From: Emiliania huxleyi CCMP1516
Lineage: Eukaryota > Haptophyta > Isochrysidales > Noelaerhabdaceae
Direction of reading: 5' to 3'
Assembly: GCF_000372725.1 (NCBI RefSeq)
Contig: NW_005200011.1
Coordinates: 496,918-560,917, forward strand
DNA: 64,000 nt
Shown here: piece after piece, positions 21,880 through 31,231 of the stretch
Position numbering within the stretch: position 1 is the stretch's first letter
Layout of the letters: every line of letters starts with the position of its first letter
Position numbers and translations under genes: made by a program
Notes under the pieces: model-generated
The model's database searches: none
The model's input: the letters and a program-made list of their open reading frames with translations, nothing else
What the model was told of the DNA's origin: nothing

Positions 21880-22481
21880 CCGAAAAAGCAGATCCCAGAT
21901 AACAGATCGCGTGACGCGCAATGTTCTTTCTCTCTGTGATTTCGTGCTCGATACCCCCGGGTACGGACGTACACCTGTTCATTGGCCGGAATGAGCTCAT
22001 TAGGACGAAGCGGGAGATGTATTCACACCGCAGAAACCAGACCCACGGGCAGATCCCGCGGGAAATCGAGGCGGGTGTCCCAGAAAACAGATCCCAGAAA
22101 AAACAGAGCGCACCGCAGAAACCGACCGACCCCTGGGTTTTCGGCTATGCGAAACCGCAATGGGAAACCGGAGCAGAAACCCTATGGGAAACCGAGGTCT
22201 GGTATCTGCTTTGTGCACGAATGGCGTCCTCGCACACGTACCACCTCGCAGACGCACCTGGCACGTGGGGGCCGCCGCTATACGAACAGCAATACTTCAC
22301 AATAACGCGCGCGCAAACTCCCGATGCCGCACGCGACGTACACCTACACACATGCTACCTAGAACTGGCAAGTCCCTCCGCTCAGCGCACAACACCGGCA
22401 CACGAAATCCAAAACACACAATCGCACAAGGACACAAACAGGTCTCGCCGGCTCTAGTTCTACAGCTCACAGAGCTCGACG
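21880..22481. other. repetitive spacer
   Basis: Contains a run of degenerate GGGAAACCG/GCAGAAACC words around 22.03-22.2 kb; related words (GGTTTCTGGTTTCTG) appear inverted near 18.35 kb. This could mark sub-terminal repeats of the element that carries the 18.4-21.9 kb genes, but the borders are not clear. No gene seen. Confidence 0.35.
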
Positions 22482-23586
22482 TCAGAGCTCCTCCTTGGTG
22501 GCGGCCGGCCGCATCCGCGCCTGCGTGCGGTAGAGCTCCCGCTTGGCGCTGCCATCGTTGTCGTACGGAAAGGAGTGGTGGAGCGTCTATTGCGTCACAT
22601 TCGAAACGGTCAGAGGGTTGGCTCAGCCAAGACATGGCTGCGGGCCCTAATCGCCTGTGTATTGTCCCACACGAGCACATCGCCCACATCCCAGGCGTGA
22701 AAGTAGGTGAAGGCGGGCGAGGTTGCGTGCATGAGCAGCATGGTCAGCAGCGCCTTGCCCGCCTCCGCCGTCTCGAGGCCGACCACCTCCATGTGCGGCG
22801 AGCCGACGTACAGGAGGGGTCCACCGTCCATCCTACAGGCGGGTAGCCGTGGCAGCTCACGGCCGCCGCGTCGCGCGGCGAGCCAACACTTTCGGCGCGC
22901 CAGTGCGCGTCGAGGACGGGGTGCTCGGCGTCGGGGAAGGCCGCAAGGTCCTCCTCGTCGCCCTTTGCAAAGTCGGCGATCTGTCTCACCGAGGTGCGGA
23001 TCGACGCGTTGGCGGCGCGCGCGAGGAGCGGCGCAGACAGCGTGTGCCGCGCGGCGCGCAGGTCGGCGAAGCCGGTCTCGCCGCCTGAGGGCGGCGTCTC
23101 CTGCGCGTGGAGAATCGAGAGGATGTTGTGACGCGGGGGCTGCCAAAATTGGCCATCCTGATGCCAGTAGGCGCCGAAGCGTGCGGTCGGGCCCTTCCAC
23201 GTCCCGTTGGCCCAGAAGTTGGTGATGCGCTGGATCGCAGGGTGGAACGGCTCCGGGTCTTTCCCCTCGAAGGACGAGGGCAGCACGACTGTCTCGCCGA
23301 GAGCCGCGGTGAACTCCACCTGCTGTGCTCGCGTGAGATTCTGTCCCTTAACGACGACCACTCCGTGCGCGCGCACCGCGTCGAGAAGAGTCGAAGCGCC
23401 CGCGGCGTCGAGCTCGCGCAGGTTGCCGACTTCCACAGTGGCTCCGAGCCGCTCAGCGCCCCCGCAAAGAGCGCACGATGTCCAGCCGCGGCGATGGAAC
23501 GTGTGATCCACTTTGGGCGGCGTCGCACCGAACCAAGCCTTCGCCTCGACGACGGCAAGGGCGAGGCAGGAGAGCAAGGCCGCCAT
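22482..23586 (-). CDS. secreted TauD/TfdA-family Fe(II)/2-oxoglutarate dioxygenase
   Basis: The ATG at 23586 gives MAALLSCLALAVVEAKAW, a signal peptide. Then GVVVVKGQNLTRAQQVEFTA, GETVVLPSSFEG, FGAYWHQDGQFWQPPRHNIL (HxD iron ligands), HAQETPPSGGETGFADLRAA (the GGET motif of the family) and HPVLDAHW. After an intron: DGGPLLYVGSPHMEVVGLE, FHAWDVGDVLVWDNTQ. The last exon, 22586-22482, supplies TLHHSFPYDNDGSAKRELYR, with the distal iron His and the Arg that binds 2-oxoglutarate. The join at 22655/22586 restores WDN-TLHH, so the active site is complete. The donor at 22654 is GC. The middle intron (donor near 22.92 kb, acceptor near 22.84 kb) also seems to use a GC donor. The substrate cannot be told. 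Confidence 0.75.
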
Positions 23587-24289
23587 GGCGGCTCCCACCG
23601 ATGAAAGAATTGGCGTTCGCTGAAAAGAATTCAGAAACCCCCGGGACGATGAAAAGAATATGAAAAGAGTAAGGCGGCTTCTGAAGTGCTGTCGCCGGGT
23701 GTGCGAGGCGGGGCACCTTAGAAAACCCAACCCTTTTCCTGGCTCACAAGCTAAAGATGTTCACGGGCCCCCACACGGAGCCCCGGGTATTCTTTAGCTG
23801 TACTCGTCTAGGCAGGGGTTGTAGAAAACCCCCGAGGGGGTCGTCAGTCGCTGGCATTTTTGTTTCATTCAGCTCCTTTGGACCTGCCTACAGTGGGTTG
23901 CGGGTATTAAGAAAACAGGATTCCGCGGCACGCCGCTGTTTCTAAGCCTTTCCACAGCCCTCATCCACCCCACGCCGTGGTTTCTTAGCTCCGGCCGGCA
24001 CTCAAGTCAGAGAGAGCCGACCCGAAGCGCGAAGGATTTTTAGGTAAGAGGTAAGCTGCGGTCCGCGAGGGCGATGCCAGACAGAGTCTGCCGCCGAGTC
24101 GTCTCTCTGGATGACGGGAAGACGCACACCTCTGGGGGGGCGCGGGGGCCCCCGGAGGCACCGTGCGCCGCGCCGCAGTGCGGAAACCGCCGACAGATCA
24201 GCTCCAGACAGCAGGAGACATGTAGCATGCAGCACACAGTCTGTATAGAGAGCATCTGCACCATACAGACCCTCTCTGCACACACATGC

Positions 24290-24770
24290 ACTCTTGGGTG
24301 GGATTCTGTATTCCGCACCTGCATTGTGCATTCCGTACGACTCTTTTTTTGGCCTCCCCTACCTATATTGGGCGAGTTTTTGCATTCTGCACCTGCATCC
24401 TGCATCGTACTCTATTCGCTCTCTCCTCACTCCTGGCTGTGGGTGAGTTTTTGCATTCTGCATTCTGCATCCTGCATCCTGCACGTCTCTCACACGTCAC
24501 AGCTGTACCTTTGGGGCCGCTTCTGCATTCTGCATCCTGCATCTGCATCCTGCATCGGGGGCAGTTCACAGCTTTGGGCCCGCTTCTGCATTCTGCATTC
24601 TGCATCTGCATCTCCTGCATCGGGTGCAGTTCACAGCTTTGGGGCTGATTCTGCATTCTGCATTCTGCATCTGCATCCTGCATCGGGTGCAGTTCACAGC
24701 TTTGGGGCTGATTCTGCATTTTCTGCATTCTGCATCTGCATCCTGCATCGGGTGCAGTTCACAGACCTTG
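24290..24770. repeat. TGCATTCTGCATC minisatellite cluster A
   Basis: Words of TGCATTC, TGCATC and TGCATCC build higher-order units of about 55-75 bases that also include GGTGCAGTTCACAGCTTTGG. At least five units run in the same direction. Related clusters are at 25865-25980 and 26405-26800. Confidence 0.9.
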
Positions 24771-24873
24771 TTATTGACAAGAAAATACGTCCTATGGCGC
24801 TTTGCGCTGGTCTGTGAGAGGTTGGGGTGCGAGCCCTGGAGGCCCTGGGGATGGGGGGAGACTACCCGCGGGC

Positions 24874-25688
24874 CTAGAAGGCCCGCGCGCAGGGGGGTGG
24901 GACATTGAGATTGAAGGCGGAGGTGGAGGCGGCGGAGGCTCGGCGAGCACGGCTGGGAGCGGCAGAGGGTTCAGGATCCGGGCAAGCGCGGATCTTAGAA
25001 GAGGGGTGGCTTTGGTTGGTCACGATCGGGACGGATGACACGTCTGATGCAGACATGCGGTCACCCTCGATTCCTGTTTGTTGAATGAAGAAGCCCTCTT
25101 CGATGCAGTCGCAGGAGTGATAACCCATCGAGGTGGGAGCCGCCTGCGGCATACTGAATCCTCCACCAGTGGCGCAAGCCCGCTCGTCCCGACGCTCGAG
25201 CGACTCGTCCACCTTCCCAGCCACGCCCTGCACAGCAGCATGGCCATCCTCCTCCTCCTCCTCCTCACTGTAGTTGTCCCACCCGTCGTCGGAGTCGTCG
25301 CCACGGCGCTCGAAGCGGCAGCAGACCTCCTCTTCCTCTGCTTCCTCTGCTAGCAGCTGCGCCAGTCGCAGGAGTGATAACCCATCGAGGTGGGAGCCGC
25401 CTGCGGCATACTGAATCCTCCACCAGTGGCGCAAGCCCGCTCGTCCCGACGCTCGAGCGACTCGTCCACCTTCCCAGCCACGCCCTGCACAGCAGCATGG
25501 CCATCCTCCTCCTCCTCCTCCTCACTGTAGTTGTCCCACCCGTCGTCGGAGTCGTCGCCACGGCGCTCGAAGCGGCAGCAGAGCTCCTCTTCCTCTGCTT
25601 CCTCTGCTAGCAGCTGCGCCAGCACTGCCTCCCACTCAGGGTCGGCAGCAGAGCCAGCATCGCTTTGAGCAGAGCAGCGCATTGCCAC
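24874..25688 (-). pseudogene. acidic ORF disrupted by a 257-bp tandem duplication
   Basis: The minus frame from 25688 reads MAMRCSAQSDAGSAADPEWE, AQLLAEEAEEEELCCRFERR, DDGWDNYSEEEEEEDGHAAV and MPQAAPTSMGYHSCDW. Bases 25107-25363 and 25364-25620 are near-identical direct copies. Because 257 is not a multiple of three, the second copy cannot be read in the same frame, so the duplication must break or re-frame any protein. The stretch AEEAEEEE...DDGWDNYSE suggests a once real acidic protein, captured inside the 3.4-kb element. No family recognised. Confidence 0.45.
25107..25620. repeat. tandem duplication, 2 x 257 bp
   Basis: The two copies differ at only about one site that I can see (GCAGACCTCC against GCAGAGCTCC). 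This makes it one of the youngest changes in the window. Confidence 0.95.
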
Positions 25689-25864
25689 GTCCTCCCCTCG
25701 TCGCAGAGCTCCACCGCGGCGAGAGACGTGGTGACAGTGGCGACCGACGTGCCAGTGGCGCGGCTGGCATCGCCAGCAGCGAGGCCGCCAGCATCGCCGC
25801 CGCGCACCGCGGCGTGGGGCGCAGCAGCGTGCCGTTCGGCTACGTGTTACGACATCCGACCTGC

Positions 25865-25980
25865 TTCACAGCTTTGGGGCTGATTCTGCATTCTGCATTC
25901 TGCATCTGCATCCTGCATCGGGTGCAGTTCACAGCTTTGGGGCCGATTCTGCATTCTGCATTCTGCATCTGCATCCTGTG
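25865..25980. repeat. TGCATTCTGCATC minisatellite cluster B
   Basis: Two units in the same orientation as cluster A, again joined by GGTGCAGTTCACAGCTTTGG. Confidence 0.9.
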
Positions 25981-26306
25981 AGGGGAGGGAACGGGAACAT
26001 ATGTGCGAGAAGAGAGATTAAGAGCCGCTCGTAGCTCTCGTGTTGTGTTGGTGTGTTTTGTTTCATAACAGTACAAACACATATAAGTCCGTTCCGGACA
26101 TCAGGATTTAATCTGCGCTCCTTTTTTTCGCATGAACAAGTCTGCGGCTATGATAGTTCGCCAAAGCTCACACGCTGTTCCCTAGGCCCTGCCGGGGGCT
26201 GCTGTGTGCGAAACCCGGGCCGCGTCGCGCCGTTGGCGCTCCTCAGGAGGTGATCATGCGTAATCTGCGCTCGAGAGTAACTATCGTGCCATATCTCTGC
26301 CTTTTG

Positions 26307-26381
26307 AGAGAGATTTTTAGCAATACCAAACAACTCTAACACTCACACGTCATTTGGGGCCTGGAGCGAGACTTTGTTTTT
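26307..26381 (-). mobile_element. 75-bp mini-insertion with 9-bp target duplication
   Basis: Flanked by TGCCTTTTG at 26298-26306 and 26382-26390. The core (reverse complement: CCAGGCCCCAAATGACGTGT, then TTGTTTGGTATTGCTAAAAA) recurs at 57577-57658, where it is flanked by an 8-bp duplication, and at about 33783-33838. So a very short sequence has moved at least twice. One end is T-rich (TTTGTTTTTT), as in a retroposed small RNA or a tiny MITE. Confidence 0.7.
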
Positions 26382-26404
26382 TGCCTTTTGTGCCCGGGCA
26401 CCAA

Positions 26405-26800
26405 CATGACATCATGCAGGATGCAGATGCAGAATGCAGAATGCAGAATCAGCCCCAAAGCTGTGAACTGCACCCGATCAGGATGCAGATGCAGAATGCA
26501 GAATGCAGAAGCGGGCCCAAAGCCGGATGCCTTAGCACCCGATGCAGAATGCAGGATGCGGATGCAGGATGCGGAATCGGGCTCAAAGCTGTGAGCTGCA
26601 CCCGACGGACAAACTCTTTGGGTCTGATTTTGCATCCTGCATTCTGCATCCTGCATCCTGCACCATGCAGAAGAATCCATTTTGGGGCCGATTCTGCTTC
26701 CTGCATCCTGCATTCTGCATATGCTGCACATACAGAGTAAACATTTTGGGTTCTGCATTCTGCATTCTGCATCTGCATTCTGCATTTTGAGAGAAATACG
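26405..26800. repeat. TGCATTCTGCATC minisatellite clusters C and D in inverted orientation
   Basis: From about 26410 to 26600 the words run as complements (GCAGAATGCAGAATGCAG, CCCCAAAGCTGTGAACTGC), and from about 26630 to 26790 they run forward again. The junction near 26.6 kb can form a long imperfect hairpin. Confidence 0.85.
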
Positions 26801-27803
26801 GAATGTAGAATCAGCCCGTCTATGCAGAGGCAAACCCATGCAGTCTGTGTGCTGCATGCTACAAGAGTGGACAGCAGACTGCAGACAGGCCGAGGACGTC
26901 TGCACGCGGCCGGCCGGGCGAGAGGCTTGACACGATCCGACCCTGCGAGACCCTGACGCTGCTGCTCTAGCTATCAGACATGCACTGCTGACTGCTGCCA
27001 CAACGTGCGACCTGTGCTGGCCCACTTGGCGGCCTTCCCGGTCAGTGGTGAGGCGCAGTTCAGAGCTGTCGATGGCGCGATGCCGCACTGGTCCCACATT
27101 GGTGACACGAGACCACCAAGTTTGCCGGTCCAAGAGAGAGGCACTGGTGCTGTCCTGAAGGTGTGTGGTCCCTCTTGACTGCCCATGCGCGAGAGGCTGT
27201 GTAGGCATAGCCTCGAGAGTGCCAGCAGCCAATCCGAGGCGACGCGCATTGCGCCAGAAGCGTGCACGCGCTGGAAGGACACCTTCCTACTGGCCGTACG
27301 ATCAGGTCGTCACTGAATGCTTGATACTAAGGCCGCGAGCTATGCAGGTGATCAATTGTGCAGCATGGCACGGTCAGCAGCGCCGACAGGCTGTCGCAAG
27401 GCGTGCTAGCATGGCCCCGCAAGTATGCCGAAATTCCCATGGAAACAAGTGAAAAATCGCGCAAAAATAAAAAATAGGCGCCTGCGGCGGGCCATCGGAC
27501 CCCATCTCCCCCCCGCATGGATACCCTCTAGGGCCCCCGCGCCCCCCCAGAGACGCACACACGCCTCCATCTACTCCACTCAGGACACCGCAGACTTGGA
27601 AAGTGACAAGTGCGCGCGCCGCAGGCGAAGAGATTTTGAGCCGGGGCTCCCATTCACATTCGTGTCCTTTTCCTTTTCTCGGGGCCGCGCCTGCGGCGCG
27701 CCGTGGTTTCTTAGATTTTTGCGGAAATCGCTCGGCGTGGTTCCTTAATGGGAAGTTTTCTTAATGCCCGCAACCCACTGTACCCCGAACCTGTGTCTGC
27801 ACG

Positions 27804-27974
<171 letters not shown>

Positions 27975-28163
27975 CGCCCGGCAAAGACCGACCGACGCCT
28001 GCCGAGCCCTTCGTCTATCGGTTCTTCTTTCGGCGTACGATTCGGAATCGTCCTGGATAATCCAATCCCATCCGAACGTTGCCGAACGTCCGTCCCTAGA
28101 GTTGCGCGGACGGGAACCTACCCGTCGACGCCGCTGCGTTCACCGCCGGACGGGCGCCCCTGA

Positions 28164-29561
28164 ATGCCCCCGCGTGCGTGTGCCGCATGCGGCAAACCGA
28201 GCAGGACAAAGTGCCCGCGGTGTAAGTGCGTCTTCTACTGCAGCAGACAGTGCCAGAGCGCAGCCTGGCCGCAGCACCAGGCACTGTGTGCCAGTGCACC
28301 GCCTCCCGACGCCAGGCAATGGTGGAATCCTGACGCACTCGGCCCGCGAGAGCCAGAGGTCGCCCTTCCTGATGGAAGGGCGCGGCCAGCGCACCAGATG
28401 TTTCGGAAAGAGGGCGGATCATCACTCGTGCTGGTCGTGGAGCTGCCTCTGTGTGACAAGCTGGCCGACTTCGAGACGGAACAGACTCTAAGTACAGACA
28501 GCGGCGAGTACGTGCTAGAGATCCTGGGGAGGTACTCCCTTCGACTGCGATGGCCAGAGCCCATCGACGAGGCGCGGGCTGCAGCGAAATTTATCAGCGG
28601 CAAGCGTTTGTTGCAAATTTGGGCGCCCCTGCTGCATTCCATGTCAGAGATGCAGGCGCTGCAAGACATGATCAATGCCTGCACCGGGGAGGATGTGGAG
28701 GCGGCTCTGGGTGCGGCGGAGCCGCACACGTTGTTCCCCGACGTCACCAAGGAGAGTGAGAGTCAGAGGTCGCAGCTACACGAGATCGCTGCAGCGCGCG
28801 CTGCGGTCGCGGCAGCCGAGGAGGAGGAGGCTGTCGCCCTCACCGCCGCTCGAGCCGCGACGCTGCGAGCCGCCGCAGCCAGGTCCCGGCTTGCGGCGGT
28901 GGAGGAGGGCTATCCATGCCGCGGAAAAGGAGACGGGGAGGGATCATGCGAGCGCGCCGGGCGTTCCGGGGCGGGTGCTCGCTGCGCCGCTGCGCCGTCA
29001 GTGCGCGAGGAGGGCGGGGGCGAGAGCGGTAGCTGTGTCGTCTGCGGCGTGCCACGCCCGAGGAGCAGGGCACCTGCCAACGCCAACGGCAGCGCACTAA
29101 AGCTGGGCATGCGGGTAAGGGTCTGGTGGGGTGGCGACAACAAATACTATGGCGGCGAGATCGAGAGCTTCCGCGAGAACAACGAGACTCTCGAGGTCCT
29201 CATCGCCTACGATGACACGGAGAAGGAGTGGGAGAATGCGGCAGAGGTCGAGCCAGTAGAGGGGGAATCGCAGGGCAAGCGCAGGGCACCTTGCAAGGGA
29301 CTGAAGCGGCTAGGGGACGACGACCTCGACGGCGAGCTTTTGGCAAATGGGCGCCGAGCTGCGCTCAGGCATGAGGACTCAGCCCCTTCCATCTCCTCCT
29401 CGGCCTCCTCGTCCTCGAGTGGGTCTGTGCCTGCAACCTCGCCGCTGAGAGGAGAACCTGTCTGCATGCGCGTTGGTTGTCCCGCCCAGTGCGATGCCCA
29501 GCTTGCAACGCCGAACGCGCAACTCTGCTCGCGAGGTCCGAGGAGAGATGTTGCTGATTAA
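28164..29561 (+). CDS. MYND zinc-finger protein with a Tudor-like domain
   Basis: The ATG at 28164 opens MPPRACAACGKPSRTKCPRC, and the MYND finger is complete within the first 45 residues: CxxC...CxxC, CVFYCSRQCQSAAWPQHQAL and a last Cys. MYND fingers bind proline-rich partners and often recruit chromatin complexes. The middle is helical with an Ala/Glu coiled coil (RAAVAAAEEEEAVALTAARA). A second Cys pair (GSCVVCGVP) follows. Near residues 310-370 comes KLGMRVRVWWGGDNKYYGGE, then VLIAYDDTEKEWENAAEVEP, a Tudor/PWWP-like barrel of the kind that reads methylated residues or DNA. The C-terminal 90 residues are Ser-rich. The frame is open for 465 codons without introns; a small intron in the low-complexity middle is possible. 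A role in chromatin reading is inference. Confidence 0.7.
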   Translation: MPPRACAACGKPSRTKCPRCKCVFYCSRQCQSAAWPQHQALCASAPPPDARQWWNPDALGPREPEVALPDGRARPAHQMFRKEGGSSLVLVVELPLCDKLADFETEQTLSTDSGEYVLEILGRYSLRLRWPEPIDEARAAAKFISGKRLLQIWAPLLHSMSEMQALQDMINACTGEDVEAALGAAEPHTLFPDVTKESESQRSQLHEIAAARAAVAAAEEEEAVALTAARAATLRAAAARSRLAAVEEGYPCRGKGDGEGSCERAGRSGAGARCAAAPSVREEGGGESGSCVVCGVPRPRSRAPANANGSALKLGMRVRVWWGGDNKYYGGEIESFRENNETLEVLIAYDDTEKEWENAAEVEPVEGESQGKRRAPCKGLKRLGDDDLDGELLANGRRAALRHEDSAPSISSSASSSSSGSVPATSPLRGEPVCMRVGCPAQCDAQLATPNAQLCSRGPRRDVAD

Positions 29562-30476
29562 TCGTAAGGTGGGATAGACGGCGCTCCAAAAAATGGCACC
29601 GCCCGTTCGTGAACTAAATGTGCACCCCCACGCACCCCCAGAAAAGCGCCAGAAATCATCCTGTGCAGGTCAGAGAGAGCCGATCACACGGGGCTGTGAA
29701 ACGGATCGAAATATTAGCTATATATTAGTTGGGCCACAGGTACCAATTTTGTCGAATTTATTTCAAAATCTGCAGGCGCGGAGCGCCTGCGAAAATTTCG
29801 AAGAAAATTGCAGTCGGGCCTGATTTTCATCAAGATCTTTCAAATTTGCGGTGTGGAGTTGGGGGGTGGGTTGGTTAGGGTTATTAGGCTTAGAGGGTTT
29901 AGGGTTAGGGTTAGGGTCAGGTTAGTCGTCTTGTTGTGTCTGTATATGCCAGCGTTGCAGAGTTCTGCGCTGAGATCTGGCCCCAGCACCAACGAGTAAG
30001 ACTCAGCCCCGCACGCCGCTGCCTGAGCTGACCCCACCAAATGCCGCCTCAGGGCGCCAGCCACCTCTTACACGCGGCCGGCGCCCTCTCGCGGCAAAAG
30101 GGTCGAGCGAGCGGGCAGAGTCTCGCGATGTCCCTGCGCACCTGGGTGTTCGCCGCCTAGGCTATATGCTCTATCCTGTGCCAAGACGGACACGTTTTGA
30201 CAATCAAAATCTACCTCAAAATTTGCGGCCGCCCCTCTCGCGGAAATTTGCTGATCAAAATTTGCGGTGCGGCGGCGGTGGCCCGGATCGAAACCTGTAC
30301 TTTGGCCAATAATATTAGAGAGGCACAACGTGCGGGTCCACCCTAGCTCAGGAACGCCGAGTATGACCCTCTTGCGCCTCTTGCGTAAACCCCACGCGCG
30401 GCGGTGGCGCTTCTACGCCTGACAGGCTAACTCCTGACTCCTTGCGTGGGACGGTTGTGCCACGTCGCACATCTAC
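29562..30476. other. intergenic with telomere-like repeats
   Basis: No gene recognised. Contains an AT-richer stretch at about 29.7-29.85 kb, then the telomere-like run listed separately, and around 30.2-30.3 kb repeated AAATTTGCGG words. The right end is the 3' flank of the minus-strand carboxylase gene. Confidence 0.45.
29873..29925. repeat. interstitial telomere-like repeats
   Basis: GGTTAGGGTTATTAGGCTTA, then GGGTTTAGGGTTAGGGTTAG and GGGTCAGG: a mix of TTAGGG, TTTAGGG and variant units. It may mark a past chromosome-end fusion or a break repaired by telomerase. Confidence 0.75.
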
Positions 30477-31150
30477 CTATTGCAGCTCGGCCAGCGCCGG
30501 GTCGGGGAGCAAAGTAGAAAAGAGCGCGGCCCAATGTCCGCCCCTCTCCAGCAACCGGCGCGCTATGTTCGTCCCTCCCCGTGGACGCCTCGGGAGCGCC
30601 GCAGGTAATCTGCGAGCGCGTCGTCCACGAGGTGCAGCTTCTGCGTGTAGGCGAACTGGCCGTTCGGCGCAAACAGCTTCCAATCGGAGCGGCGGCCTAC
30701 AGCAGCAACGCCGAGTCAGGCGCCGCAACGCTCGCGTGCTGCCCACCTGCCATGCGGCTCGCCTCCGCCGCCGTCGCTACGGAAGCTCAGCCCGGCGGCG
30801 GTGTGGAGCTCGTCCATGTTTTTGCGCATGAGGTCGGCGCGGTACGGCAAATGGTGCTCGCACTGGTCTTCGCCACTCGAGGGCGGCAAGCTCGTGAGCC
30901 ACCTGCCAACCGCGGACGGCCCAAACGGCGGCACGAGCTCGTAGCCGCCCAAGAAGTCGAGCAGGTTCGCAGTCGGGGGCGCGTAGAGGGGCGCCGCCGG
31001 CCGAGAGTTGAGCGAGAAGCACGAGCGCGGGTGGAGCGCCGTCAGGTTGCGCCCCGCCTGGCTCCAGGAGGCCCATCAGCGCGCGGGGGGGGGGGGGGGG
31101 GGTTGCGCTGCTTAGCGGTCGGCGCCGCGGCACGCGGCAAAGCTAGGCAG

Positions 31151-31231
<81 letters not shown>

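Larger units (their letters stand above)
24130..27552 (+). mobile_element. 3.4-kb TIR element with 8-bp target duplication, nested in the MITE
   Basis: Begins CTCTGGGGGGGCGCGGGGGC and ends with its exact complement; the inverted repeat is 22 bp and perfect. It is flanked by ACGCACAC at 24122-24129 and 27553-27560. The second MITE copy is uninterrupted at this site. An 8-bp duplication fits hAT- or Zisupton-like transposons. The cargo is strange: arrays of TGCATTC/TGCATCC words, a 257-bp tandem duplication with an acidic ORF, and no transposase that I recognise. A related end lies at 5815-5859. It is probably non-autonomous and recently active, judging by the perfect ends. Confidence 0.85.
23891..27780. 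mobile_element. Tc1/mariner-type MITE, copy 1, split by a 3.4-kb insertion
   Basis: The left end TA|CAGTGGGTTGCGGGTATT and the right end (reverse complement CAGTGGGTTGCGGGCATT) are near-perfect terminal inverted repeats of about 26 bp, each next to a TA dinucleotide, as Tc1/mariner elements leave. Removing the insertion at 24130-27552 and one target copy leaves about 460 bp, the same as the second copy at 48.0 kb (about 461 bp without its own insertion). It holds no transposase, so it is non-autonomous. The internal sequence (AAGCCTTTCCACAGCCCTC; GGCGATGCCAGA) matches copy 2 closely. Confidence 0.85.

Noticed and set aside
26307-26381. U5 snRNA pseudogene
   Set aside because: The word ACAACTCTAACACT and a later T-run loosely recall U5, but the invariant U5 loop is absent.
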